This document shows, one piece after another, positions 7,261-15,867 of a stretch of DNA of 64,000 bases. The notes under the pieces were generated by a model, which saw only the letters and a list, made by a program, of their open reading frames with translations, did no database searches and was not told the DNA's origin. Within the stretch, counting starts at the first letter, position 1. Each line of letters begins with the position of its first letter. The translations under genes were made by a program, and so were the position numbers. The stretch comes from Bacillota bacterium (GTDB lineage: Bacteria > Bacillota > Clostridia > Acetivibrionales > DTU013), in assembly GCA_023411575.1 (NCBI GenBank), contig JAEYOP010000040.1, positions 496,001 to 560,000 on the forward strand, in the 5' to 3' direction.

Positions 7261-10200
7261 TCAATTGCCAGCAAGCAGCTTAATATGAGCCAGGACGCCC
7301 TGGTGGTTGCAGTTCAGCGCAAGCGCCTGCTCAAACTCGAACTTCGCTTCCCGGGCCATCCCTTTCCCCAGGTATCCGAGTCCCATCAAATAGCGGCAGT
7401 GCACGGCGTTTTTCCTGTCCAGGTCCTCCTCGAATACGAGGAAATCCGGCAGGGACACGGCAAAATAATCGATGGTCACATGATCCCGGAGATGGAGCTC
7501 GCCGTAATCAATCAGCCTGTTGAATCTGCCCGTCGCCTCGTCGCTCCTGCCCAGCTTTTGGAGCGCGGCGCCCTGGTAGAAGATCATCTCGGGGGGCTGG
7601 TCGTTGTAGAACATGGCGCTTGCAGGCTCGGCGAGCCCCACGGACGCCCTGCCGAAGTAATCGGCAGCCCTCTCGCGATCTCCCTGAAGCTCGTATGCGC
7701 AGCCGATATAGTAGTTGATGTTGTTTTCCTGGGCGCCGTGCAGCTTTCCCTCCCCAAGATTATGGGGATATTCCAGCGCTTTTTTCATAAGCTCCGCCGC
7801 TTCCGCGCCCGCCCCCTTCTCCAGGAGCTTCCTGCCCTTTTCCAGCACGGAATAAACATACTGCTTTGTGATCTTTCCTTCTCCGCCCTCCCAGGGATGG
7901 AAATTCCTTTTCAGCATAAGCTCATATGCCCTGTCCGCCTCGCCAGCCGTGTTGAGGAGAGTGATGTATTCTACATATAAATCATCCCTCCGTTCCACCA
8001 ATTCCATATGCGCTTCCAGCTTCTCCAGCCTTTCCACCGGCGAAAGGCCCGTCTTTTTATAGAGTTGATCGAGCTCGAAGAGCACTCGCGCATCCTCCGG
8101 GTTGAGATCAAACGCCTTTTCAAGGGACGCCCGGGCCTTTTCCGGCTGGTTCTGCCTGTTGAAATAAGCCAGCGAAAGATTCCGATGAACAGTGGGGAAG
8201 CTGTCGTCCAGCTCCCTTGCACTTTCCCAGCACTCAATCGCCAGATCGAATTGTTTCTTGTCATACCACAGATTCCCAAGATAATAAAGTGCCCTGGCGT
8301 CGCCGGGATTCTCCCGGATGGCGCTCTGCAGCACAAGGATATCCTCCAACTTGTTCGGATAACAATAATCCGGGCTTGCCTCCGCACCGCCGGCAAAGCA
8401 CCGGCGGGACCGGTCCGTCTCCCCGAGCTGTTCGTAGTAATAGCCAAGATAGTAGGAAACCATCGGGTTTGCTTCGGCCGTCTCCCGGGACAGCCTTTCA
8501 AGCACTTCGGCCGCTTCCCGGTACATGCCCGCCCAGGTGTAGTCCAGGGAGAGCCCGATGTAGTTTTTCACATCCTCCCGCATCAGCCTTGCAAGCTCCG
8601 AAAGTACCTCGCCGGCTTCCGGGGCCTTGCCCTCCTCCAGCAGAATGCGGTACAGCTCATTCCGGCATCCGAAATCCAGCCGGTCCAGCGTCAGGGTCTG
8701 CCGTGCGAAGCCTTCGGCCTCCGCAAATCTTCCCATTTTCCGCAATAAGGCGGTCTTAAGATTTCTCGCCCTGTAATTTTCCGAATTCCGGACCAGGGAT
8801 TTTTCGCAATGCTGCAGGGCCAGTTCAAAATCTCCCCGGCGGGCGTCGATCCCCGCGATGGAAAAATAGCCCGCATCCTGCATGGTCCCATTCCATACGG
8901 CTTTGTAAAACGCATCATACGCCTCGTCGAATCTGTCCTGCATCAGCAGGGACAAACCCAAATTATAGCTGAATTCTCCGTCATATGGATTTGTATTGTG
9001 CCTGCAGGCGGTTTTCAGCGCCCTGCGGAAGTAAGCCTCGCTTTCCTTGAAGCGTCCCCGCCGGAAAAGCAGCAGTCCGTATGCATTGTTGATGCGAATA
9101 TCCTCCGGGTCGCGCTTCAAGCCTTCCAGATAGTACGCATCCGGCTCATAGGTGGCATGCCTGTACTGTTCCAGGTGAATTCCCGCCAGGTAAAGGGCTT
9201 CGTTGTTCTTGACCGCCTCCGGCGCGGGGATGGCTTTAGCCGGGTCAGGAACCTGCTCATGCTTCTTTTCCAGGGGCTTGTAGGCTATGAGCTTGTTCCC
9301 CTCGCTGTCGAACACGGTGAGCGTCAGCTCCGTCTCCCGTTCCCCCTCCTCCAGTGTGCAAACCTCCCGGATTGTTTTCTCAGGAGAAAGGTCAGCCTTT
9401 TTCCGGATATAGATTCTTTTGCCTTTCAGTTCGACCGTCGCGTCCCGGAACAGGGAGGTGGCATACACGGTGATTGAGGCCTGCCCCGCATCCGTTTCCA
9501 GATTGACCGCCACGTCCGTCGTTGCGTTTTTGACCATCCCCACGTCCTTGTAAGGCATGAAATACTGGGTAAAGCTCTTTACCTCATAAGGATTGAGCCA
9601 TGTAAAATCAGGCTGGTTGTCGGTGTACACACCGGTCATGAGTTCGATATAAGGTCCGTCGGAATCCGTAAGATTTCTGTCCCAGGCCTGCCCAAAATCG
9701 CCGCAGCCCCACGTCCACTGCTTTTTGCCCGGTGAAACGTGATGGTCCGCGACGTGGAGCAATCCCGCCTTTTTCCCGTGGTCGTATCCGCCGACAAAGT
9801 TGAATTCCGAACGGTATGCCATGTAGGAGGTGGGGACCGGTATGTTTTTATACCTGGAGATATCCACACCCGCCGAATAATCCGTTTTATAATACACCCC
9901 GGTAGCCACCGGGAATTTTGAAACATCTCTTTTTCCATGGTCCAGCACGGCATGCACGTCCGGCGGGAAAACCGACTGGGTGTGGTCATTGACCGCCACC
10001 GCGGGATTTGCCCACCACAGGAAGGTCTGCGGCTCGGGCGTCCTGTTGTAGAGCTTCGCATCGATCTGCAGGTATGCTCTCCCCGGATGGATGGTGAAGC
10101 CGGCCATTCCTTTTGTGCCGTACATGACGTCTATTTCACCGACCCAAAGGGTTTTGCTGCCATCCTCGTTATGCCGGAGCTCGTATTCGACGGGTGAAAA

Positions 10201-10593
10201 CGTACTGGGCCGGTGATGCTGCGGCCAGTTGAATTCGATCCCCCCGGAGATCCAGGGTCCGGCAAGTCCCACCAGCGCCGGCTTGATTACCTGATTGTAA
10301 TAGACGAAATCATAGTTGTTCGTCTTGTCCAGGGCCCGCTGGATTCTTCCGCCCAGCTCGGGCAGGACCATGATCCGGATATATTCGTTTTCCAGAAAAA
10401 CGGCCCGGTATTTCTTCAGGACCTTGTGGTCGTATATTTTGTCAATGACGGGAAGGGGGTATACTTTCCCGGAGCTTCCCTGGTATACCCGCTTTTCGAG
10501 AAACATAGGGTTTTTATCCGGAACGCCTGCGGGGTAGGTGGGAATCTCCACCTCCTGCTCCCATATTTTCGCTTCTATAAATTGCTGATCCAT
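7261..10593 (-). CDS. DUF5107 and tetratricopeptide-repeat protein
   Basis: A 1110-residue protein with no signal peptide. The N-terminal part (about residues 1-400) matches the DUF5107 type, with an aldose-epimerase-like beta sandwich feel: LPELGGRIQRALDK, the IEFNWPQHHRPS segment and FLWWANPAVAVND. From about residue 455 to the end it is built of TPR helices, for example repeats with LYYLGNLWYDKKQFDLAIECWE and LFRRGRFKESEAYFRRALK. Proteins of this kind occur in carbohydrate-use loci and are thought to act on or bind sugars, but I cannot name a reaction. It is divergent from an AraC regulator with a cupin-type sensor domain, which suggests control by a sugar-type signal. RBS GAGGG precedes the ATG. 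Confidence 0.85.
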   Translation of the reverse strand: MDQQFIEAKIWEQEVEIPTYPAGVPDKNPMFLEKRVYQGSSGKVYPLPVIDKIYDHKVLKKYRAVFLENEYIRIMVLPELGGRIQRALDKTNNYDFVYYNQVIKPALVGLAGPWISGGIEFNWPQHHRPSTFSPVEYELRHNEDGSKTLWVGEIDVMYGTKGMAGFTIHPGRAYLQIDAKLYNRTPEPQTFLWWANPAVAVNDHTQSVFPPDVHAVLDHGKRDVSKFPVATGVYYKTDYSAGVDISRYKNIPVPTSYMAYRSEFNFVGGYDHGKKAGLLHVADHHVSPGKKQWTWGCGDFGQAWDRNLTDSDGPYIELMTGVYTDNQPDFTWLNPYEVKSFTQYFMPYKDVGMVKNATTDVAVNLETDAGQASITVYATSLFRDATVELKGKRIYIRKKADLSPEKTIREVCTLEEGERETELTLTVFDSEGNKLIAYKPLEKKHEQVPDPAKAIPAPEAVKNNEALYLAGIHLEQYRHATYEPDAYYLEGLKRDPEDIRINNAYGLLLFRRGRFKESEAYFRRALKTACRHNTNPYDGEFSYNLGLSLLMQDRFDEAYDAFYKAVWNGTMQDAGYFSIAGIDARRGDFELALQHCEKSLVRNSENYRARNLKTALLRKMGRFAEAEGFARQTLTLDRLDFGCRNELYRILLEEGKAPEAGEVLSELARLMREDVKNYIGLSLDYTWAGMYREAAEVLERLSRETAEANPMVSYYLGYYYEQLGETDRSRRCFAGGAEASPDYCYPNKLEDILVLQSAIRENPGDARALYYLGNLWYDKKQFDLAIECWESARELDDSFPTVHRNLSLAYFNRQNQPEKARASLEKAFDLNPEDARVLFELDQLYKKTGLSPVERLEKLEAHMELVERRDDLYVEYITLLNTAGEADRAYELMLKRNFHPWEGGEGKITKQYVYSVLEKGRKLLEKGAGAEAAELMKKALEYPHNLGEGKLHGAQENNINYYIGCAYELQGDRERAADYFGRASVGLAEPASAMFYNDQPPEMIFYQGAALQKLGRSDEATGRFNRLIDYGELHLRDHVTIDYFAVSLPDFLVFEEDLDRKNAVHCRYLMGLGYLGKGMAREAKFEFEQALALNCNHQGVLAHIKLLAGN

Positions 10594-10620
10594 GCCGATA
10601 CCCTCTTTTCAAATTTATAA

Positions 10621-10735
10621 ATATTGCTTCGAGTTTATGCCTATTATATACTTATTATATAACCACGGAATGGACGCTGTCATTACGACAACTTGCTATA
10701 AACTTTAGAAATATTGCTTTGAGGATATTGCTTTA
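10621..10735. promoter_or_regulatory. Three direct repeats ATATTGCTT in the divergent intergenic region
   Basis: ATATTGCTTCGAG at 10621, ATATTGCTTTGAG at 10711 and ATATTGCTTTA at 10725 stand between the divergent DUF5107 gene and the araC-type gene; the last one runs into the araC start codon. Spaced direct repeats of this size are typical AraC-family binding half-sites, so control of both genes and autoregulation are likely. Confidence 0.5.
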
Positions 10736-11586
10736 TGAAGGTTGATGAAAAGGGCGTACTTGCCGAATCCGATTACTATTTCCCCATCTCGGGAGCCCTG
10801 GCAAAATCCATGTTTTTTTATCCCGTCTGCATGGGTGAATTTATTTGCGACGGCAGCTACCATGTTGAAAGGGAGAGCTATGACAGTTTTCTTGTGATGT
10901 ATGTCAAAAGCGGTTCGGGTCAGGTAGGCTTCAATGGAAGGGTCTATTCCGCCGGAGCGGGCGACGTGATTCTTCTGGACTGCTACAGGGCGCACCAGTA
11001 CAAAGCGGGGGAAAAAGGCTGGCATACGCTCTGGCTCCACTTCGACGGGAGCAACAGCAGGGCATACTATGACCTTTTGAATGCCAGAGAAGGCTGCGTC
11101 CTGCCCGCAGGCGCTTCCCCCGCGGTTCCCCGCCTGCTGCTTGAAATTTTGGAGGGCTACCGGCAGGGCAGACCCCTCCCGGAAGCCCTCCTGTCCTGCA
11201 AAATACTGCAACTGCTTACGGAACTGCTCCTGATTTCCCCGGAAGCCGAGTCCCCGACAGACCCCGGGAGCACTTCCGTTGCGGAAGCCATGGAGTATAT
11301 CGAGGCCAACTATGCAAAAAAAATTTCGATTGACCATCTTTCCAGGCAGGTCAATTGGAGTGCCTTCCACTTTTCGAGGCAGTTCAAGAGGGAAACAGGG
11401 TATTCCCCCTACGAATATATCATTAAGGTCCGCCTGGAGCATGCGAAGCGCCTGCTGAAAAACACGAAGCTGCAGATTAAGGAAATCGCTGCAGCTTGCG
11501 GTTTTTCAAGCGAATCGAATTTTGTCTACCGCTTCCACCGGAACATCGGGGTTTCCCCGCGGGATTTCCGGAACACGCCCTTCTGA
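10735..11586 (+). CDS. AraC-family transcriptional regulator with cupin-like sensor
   Basis: 283 residues. The N-terminal half (about 20-160) is a small beta-barrel sensor of the AraC_binding type (YVKSGSGQVGFNGRVYSAGAGDVILLD). The C-terminal 100 residues hold two helix-turn-helix units, the second being IKEIAAACGFSSESNFVYRF with the family ending GVSPRDFR. It is transcribed away from the DUF5107-TPR gene and probably controls it. The start ATG at 10735 has GAGG about ten bases upstream, within the direct repeats, which suggests autoregulation. Ligand unknown, probably a sugar. Confidence 0.9.
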   Translation: MKVDEKGVLAESDYYFPISGALAKSMFFYPVCMGEFICDGSYHVERESYDSFLVMYVKSGSGQVGFNGRVYSAGAGDVILLDCYRAHQYKAGEKGWHTLWLHFDGSNSRAYYDLLNAREGCVLPAGASPAVPRLLLEILEGYRQGRPLPEALLSCKILQLLTELLLISPEAESPTDPGSTSVAEAMEYIEANYAKKISIDHLSRQVNWSAFHFSRQFKRETGYSPYEYIIKVRLEHAKRLLKNTKLQIKEIAAACGFSSESNFVYRFHRNIGVSPRDFRNTPF

Positions 11587-11625
11587 TCCGCAGAAGAGCC
11601 TCGGAAAATCTATTGGGCGGAAAAT

Positions 11626-12678
11626 CTATACCGCCGCTCTTTTCTTCCTTCTCTTGACGAGGCTGACAACCACTCCTATGATTACCGCCAGGGCGAGCGT
11701 CAGAGCGCCTCCCACAATGCCGGACACGCTTGTGCCCGCGCTGACGGAAGGCCACGCTTCTTGATTCTGCGTACCGGAAGCCGCCTGCTCGCTTTCACTT
11801 GCTTTAAAGCCGTAGTCCGGCAAAAATGCCGTTTTGCTCTGGAGGTCCGACAAAGCCGTATGAATGCCGTCCGGGGCATTCAACTCCGCCGTGCCTGCAA
11901 CCTTTTCCATGGACCACTCCAGCCCGTCCGGATTAGCCGAGGCAAACCAGGAAAGGGCTCCGCCGACCACAACGACGGCAATCACCAAGCCGGTCAGGAC
12001 CTTCTTCATTGAAATGTTTCCAAGGGCCTCTCCCTTTGCCGCATTCTCGATGATCTCCGGTCTGGCATTCCACACATAGGTGACAACAGCGGCGGTAACC
12101 AGCCCTTCCACCACTCCGATGGCAAGATGGATGGGCTGCATCAGCAGGACAAAGAATCCAAAAGGCAATTCGGTCTTTCCCGACAAAAGCGTTTCAAGCA
12201 CGACGCTGAAGGCGCCCATCTGGAGACCCAGCACTGCCGACAGCAGGGAGCCCCAGAAGATCCTCCTGGGCTTGAGTCCCTTCCGGGTAATCCATTTGTA
12301 AATAAGGGGATATGCAATAAAACAACTGTAAAAGCCCAGGTTGAATACATTACAGCCATATGCAAGCAATCCGCCGTCTCCAAAAAACAAAGCCTGGATC
12401 AGCAATATGGACGCCATGGTAAGGAATCCTTCATAGGGTCCCAGCAGGATAGCCAAAAGCATTCCGCCGCCAAGGTGCCCGCTTGACCCCGTTCCCGGTA
12501 TTGAAAAATTAATCATCTGGGCCGCAAAAATAAAAGCTCCCATAACGCCCATCAAGGGAATTTTCTTTTCGTCCAGGTCATACTTGATTTTTTTAATAGA
12601 ATAAGCCGCGACTCCCACGGTAGCAGCCAGCATGGTTCCACCCACTACGGGTGAAATCAAGGCGTCCGCCATATGCAT
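11626..12678 (-). CDS. CbiM/NikM-type metal transporter subunit fused to a PDGLE (CbiN-like) domain
   Basis: About 350 residues. The N-terminus starts MHMADALISP, the metal-binding Met-His start of CbiM/NikM proteins, here without a signal peptide. Residues to about 215 are a CbiM-like membrane domain with the GSSGHLGGG and GLLAYGCNVFNLG loops. The C-terminal part holds the PDGLEW motif (about residue 250) and a final membrane helix, so it is a CbiM-CbiN fusion. ATG at 12678 was chosen because GGGGAGG lies nine bases upstream and it gives the expected N-terminus; upstream ATG and TTG codons are possible. No T component or ATPase adjoins it, so it may share CbiQO or work alone. Metal (Co or Ni) undecided. 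Confidence 0.88.
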   Translation of the reverse strand: MHMADALISPVVGGTMLAATVGVAAYSIKKIKYDLDEKKIPLMGVMGAFIFAAQMINFSIPGTGSSGHLGGGMLLAILLGPYEGFLTMASILLIQALFFGDGGLLAYGCNVFNLGFYSCFIAYPLIYKWITRKGLKPRRIFWGSLLSAVLGLQMGAFSVVLETLLSGKTELPFGFFVLLMQPIHLAIGVVEGLVTAAVVTYVWNARPEIIENAAKGEALGNISMKKVLTGLVIAVVVVGGALSWFASANPDGLEWSMEKVAGTAELNAPDGIHTALSDLQSKTAFLPDYGFKASESEQAASGTQNQEAWPSVSAGTSVSGIVGGALTLALAVIIGVVVSLVKRRKKRAAV

Positions 12679-12704
12679 ATACATCATCCTCCCCAAAATA
12701 ATAA

Positions 12705-12743
12705 AACCCGAAAAAGCTACTTCCTATAGCCTTTTTTCGGGTT
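12705..12743 (-). terminator. Attenuator terminator in the leader of the second CbiM-type gene
   Basis: Minus strand: a long stem AACCCGAAAAA-GGCUA with UAGC-UUUUUCGGGUU, then UUAUUAUUUU. It ends 27 bases before the start codon and lies inside the transcribed leader, so it is placed for attenuation rather than for ending an upstream gene. Confidence 0.75.
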
Positions 12744-12809
12744 CATCCCAATGTAAAGTATGTATCGCTCAAATACTCTTTCAAGCCTTCGTGGCTTTGT
12801 CTCGTGAAT

Positions 12810-12839
12810 ACTATATCATAGCTTTTCGTCGCCCGTCAA
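12810..12839 (-). promoter_or_regulatory. Promoter of the second CbiM-type gene
   Basis: Minus strand TTGACG, 18-base spacer, TATAGT. Transcription would begin near 12803, giving a leader of about 125 bases with an AAGCC/GGCUU hairpin, a GUAU/AUAC hairpin and the attenuator. The leader does not match any riboswitch class I can recognise. Confidence 0.65.
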
Positions 12840-12896
12840 GAGTGGATGAGTTGTCCGAAATGGCTCGCCAGCACTGGGAAGAGACAAAATAATACA

Positions 12897-12924
12897 GGCC
12901 TATGGGTTTTTATTCCCAATAGGC
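12897..12924 (-). terminator. Terminator after the solute-binding-protein remnant
   Basis: Minus strand stem GGCCTATTGGG with CCCATAGGCC, then TGTATTATTTTG. It lies just after the stop codon of the remnant at 12946. Confidence 0.65.
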
Positions 12925-12945
12925 CCGTATTTGCTATTCTGTTAT

Positions 12946-13623
12946 TCACCGGTTGCCGCGGGAGCGCCATTTCATTACTTCTACTTCTGGCTGGCTAACA
13001 TTGTCCGGGAATTCCATATAATTCAGGTTCAGGAACATCCACTCGTACCAGAGATTGTCCTTGTTGATCAGCTGGATTCTTCCGTTTGTCATGGTATAAT
13101 CCTTGCCTTCCACCCCATAAATGCAGAAGAGGTAGTTTTCCTTGCGCTGGAGCATCCAGTTGATCATCTGCATGGCTCTTTCCGGGTATTTCGCCGTAGA
13201 GCTGATGAAAATGCCTTCGGTGCCGGCCATGGTCTTGTATTTGGGCTTGTCGGGCGAGAGCAGGAATTCCTGGGTCAAAGCGGCCGGAACGTTCTTCCGG
13301 AGGTCCGCGATATCTTCCAGAGGCCTTGAAATGGCGCCCTCACTGGCGGCGTATATGCCGGATTTCTCCCGGTTGACCTGCTCCTTCGGCTTGATGGTCA
13401 CTTCTTCGGGAATCCAGCCCTTTTGGTTCCATTCATACGCCTGTTTGGCCGCCAGCCGCCAGCCCTCGGTCAGGGCTCCGAATTCGGCCTTGTGGGTATC
13501 CTCGTCCACCACGATGAAATTGTTGGCGTCATAGGTAATGTTGGTTTTAATAAATGAACCGGGAAAAGTTGTTTCATTTTTTAAAATGATATTAAATCTT
13601 TGAAATGAAAATCGTGGGCAGCC
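12946..13623 (-). pseudogene. C-terminal remnant of an extracellular sugar-binding protein (CUT1, DUF3502-type)
   Basis: The open frame gives about 225 residues back to an in-frame TAG at 13624-13626, with no credible RBS-led start and no signal peptide or lipobox. The visible part has the end of the large solute-binding proteins of oligosaccharide ABC importers (EGIFISSTAKYPERAMQMINWML, then WFMFLNLNY-like ending with NVSQPEVEV). A full protein is about 500-560 residues, so the N-terminal 300 or so are missing. It stands back to back with a membrane AraC regulator, the usual arrangement of an intact CUT1 locus. I infer that a transporter operon was deleted here, leaving regulator and tail. 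Confidence 0.7.
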
Positions 13624-13627
13624 CTAT

Positions 13628-13655
13628 TTCAAGCTTTTGGGGGCTATGCTATAAT
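13628..13655 (+). promoter_or_regulatory. Probable promoter of the membrane AraC regulator
   Basis: TTCAAG, 16-base spacer and a perfect TATAAT, 47 bases upstream of the start codon at 13702. The -35 box is weak. Confidence 0.5.
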
Positions 13656-13701
13656 CGAGATAAAAGAGGCCGGATATCCGTCCGGAAAGGATGCGCGAAC
13701 C

Positions 13702-15867
13702 ATGTTGGAATTTAGAACGCTCTCCAGGCTTTCCCACTACCGCACCCTGAAAAACAACCGCCTGCTGGTAAAGCTGATCCTCAGCGTGACGCTCCCGGCC
13801 GTGTCCATCATTTTAATCATCGCCTTGTTTTTTTCCTATTTATATAGTGTTGACAGTATAGCGGAAATGAACTCCATTTCCCTGCTCACCCTCACCGATC
13901 TCGGCAAAACGCTGGACTACGCCATCGAATCCGCCAGGCAGACAGCCTATGAGCTTTACCAGAACCAGAACATGACGCCCATCTTCTACCCGAAGCCTAC
14001 CCACGAGGACAAGGTGAGCGCCCGCAACTACATGTACAATATCATCATTTCCAATCCGCAGCTTTATTCGATCTATATCTTTGTGGACGGACACATCGTA
14101 CTGACCGTGGGAGGCTCGACTTTCGTCCAGGATAACGACGAGGAACTCCTTGCCCTGCTGCGGAACAATGAAAGGCTGTCCCCCATCCCCAGGCGGGTCG
14201 TGTCCAAAAACGGCTCGGAAAATCTGATCACCACCTTTTACAATGAAAACGAGAGCACCTATGTCATCATCAACTATCTGCTGGTCCACAACCGGTCCTA
14301 TATCCTGTTTTTTATGGGAGATCACAACAGCTTTTTTGAAAAGATCCTGAAAACCAGAAACACCATTGTCCTCTTTTGCTCCGTCATCCTGCTGTTTCTG
14401 CTGGTCATTTCCTTTTTGATTTCATACCGGGTATATTCCCCGATCCACAATGTCTTTTCCAACCTGAGAAGCCTGCTGGGCAACGACAACTGCGACCCCG
14501 ACGTGACCCGCGACCTGAAAAACATATCCGGCGCCATCAGCAATGTGGTGGAACGGCTCAACAACTTCGAAAGGGACAGCTACAACAACTTCATGCAAAA
14601 GCTGCTTCATTCGCAGAGCCTTCCTTCCGAAAGCGAATTTGAGAAGGGCATGCAAAAATGCGGAGTGCCTATGAAGCCCAGCTGCAGTTACCAGGTCCTC
14701 GTCCTGAGGGTGGATCGTTATAAAAAAATGTTCGAGGCCAACAATACGAAAGAGTCCATGAGCTTCCAGCTCAACTCCGTCGAAAGCATCGCCTGCGAAA
14801 CATTGAAACCCATATGCGCCTGTACGGGCTTCCTGATCGACATGGAGCATGTGATCCTTTTGGCCGTCCGAAAAGAGGGAGCTGCCGCCGAAAAGGACGG
14901 TGCCGGAATGGCCCACGCCCCGGTCGAATTGTGCAGAAAAGTCCAGGGCACCGTCTCCCAGCTTTTCAATCTGCAAATGACCATAGGAATCAGCAGCCTT
15001 TCCCCCTCGCTTGGTGCGGAAGCGCTGAAATCCATGTATCAGGAAGCCTACTGCGTGACAAACTACCGGCTGATGCAGGGAGGCGGCCAGATATACGTCT
15101 TCGGGGAAGCTTCCCCGGACACCGGGAAAAAGGACCGGACGGGGGCTCTGGTGGATTCTGTCGTAAGCTCGGTGAAAAGCGGCTCGGCAGAGCAGTTTCA
15201 AAACACTTTCGATTTATTGCTCAACACGCTTCAAAGCTATCCTTATGAGAAAATCATCGGCGTCCTGTTCCATCTTGCGGAGGCCATATCGCGAATCCCT
15301 TCCGAGCTTCAGCCCAACCACGCCAACAGCCTGGCCCTGGACGTGGAGCAGACCTACGGCAGGCTGAAAAGCATGGAGGATTTTGACGAGATCACCATAT
15401 GGTTTACGGATTTGTTTGTAAAAGCAAACGAACTGATTTCGGGGTTGAAAAGCAAAAAAGCGGTGGATCTGTTCAACGCCGCTTTGAAATACATCAACGA
15501 ATATTATCCGGACAGCACCCTGTCCGCAAGCCTCATCTCGGATAAGCTGGGCATCACTCCCCAGTACTTCAGCAGGCTTTTCCGGCAATTCACCGGCGCG
15601 AACTTCCCAGACTACATCAACAATATCCGGCTGGAAAAAGCAAAAGAACTCCTGCTGTCCAACCCGCTGCTCAATATCTCGGAGATTTGCAGCAGGACCG
15701 GATATAACAGCACTTCCTATTTTGCTACCTCTTTTGCGAAGAAGTTCGGCATCCCGCCGTCCAAATACGCTTTAACCGCAAAGGCGCAGGCTTATGACCT
15801 GGCTCCGGCGCTCCGCTATTTCTCGGTCTTCTCGATCACCAGGCTTTTGACGGTGACATTGATCTGA
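13702..15867 (+). CDS. Membrane-anchored AraC-family regulator
   Basis: 721 residues. A membrane helix at about 25-48, an extracellular sensor of roughly 170 residues (two-helix, dCache-like), a second helix at about 213-237, then a cytoplasmic region with a coiled segment and a C-terminal AraC helix-turn-helix pair (about 588-690; SLISDKLGITPQYFSRLFRQF and ISEICSRTGYNSTSYFATSF). It senses an outside signal and binds DNA directly, without a phosphorelay. Such proteins usually sit beside CUT1 sugar transporters, and here the divergent neighbour is only a decayed binding protein. The last 17 codons overlap the 3' end of the convergent gene by 52 bases, so the C-terminal tail after the HTH may be unusual. 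Confidence 0.88.
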   Translation: MLEFRTLSRLSHYRTLKNNRLLVKLILSVTLPAVSIILIIALFFSYLYSVDSIAEMNSISLLTLTDLGKTLDYAIESARQTAYELYQNQNMTPIFYPKPTHEDKVSARNYMYNIIISNPQLYSIYIFVDGHIVLTVGGSTFVQDNDEELLALLRNNERLSPIPRRVVSKNGSENLITTFYNENESTYVIINYLLVHNRSYILFFMGDHNSFFEKILKTRNTIVLFCSVILLFLLVISFLISYRVYSPIHNVFSNLRSLLGNDNCDPDVTRDLKNISGAISNVVERLNNFERDSYNNFMQKLLHSQSLPSESEFEKGMQKCGVPMKPSCSYQVLVLRVDRYKKMFEANNTKESMSFQLNSVESIACETLKPICACTGFLIDMEHVILLAVRKEGAAAEKDGAGMAHAPVELCRKVQGTVSQLFNLQMTIGISSLSPSLGAEALKSMYQEAYCVTNYRLMQGGGQIYVFGEASPDTGKKDRTGALVDSVVSSVKSGSAEQFQNTFDLLLNTLQSYPYEKIIGVLFHLAEAISRIPSELQPNHANSLALDVEQTYGRLKSMEDFDEITIWFTDLFVKANELISGLKSKKAVDLFNAALKYINEYYPDSTLSASLISDKLGITPQYFSRLFRQFTGANFPDYINNIRLEKAKELLLSNPLLNISEICSRTGYNSTSYFATSFAKKFGIPPSKYALTAKAQAYDLAPALRYFSVFSITRLLTVTLI

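Noticed and set aside
12697..12810. NiCo, cobalamin or cyclic di-GMP riboswitch
   Set aside because: None of the conserved cores of these classes could be found in the leader; recorded only as an unassigned attenuator.
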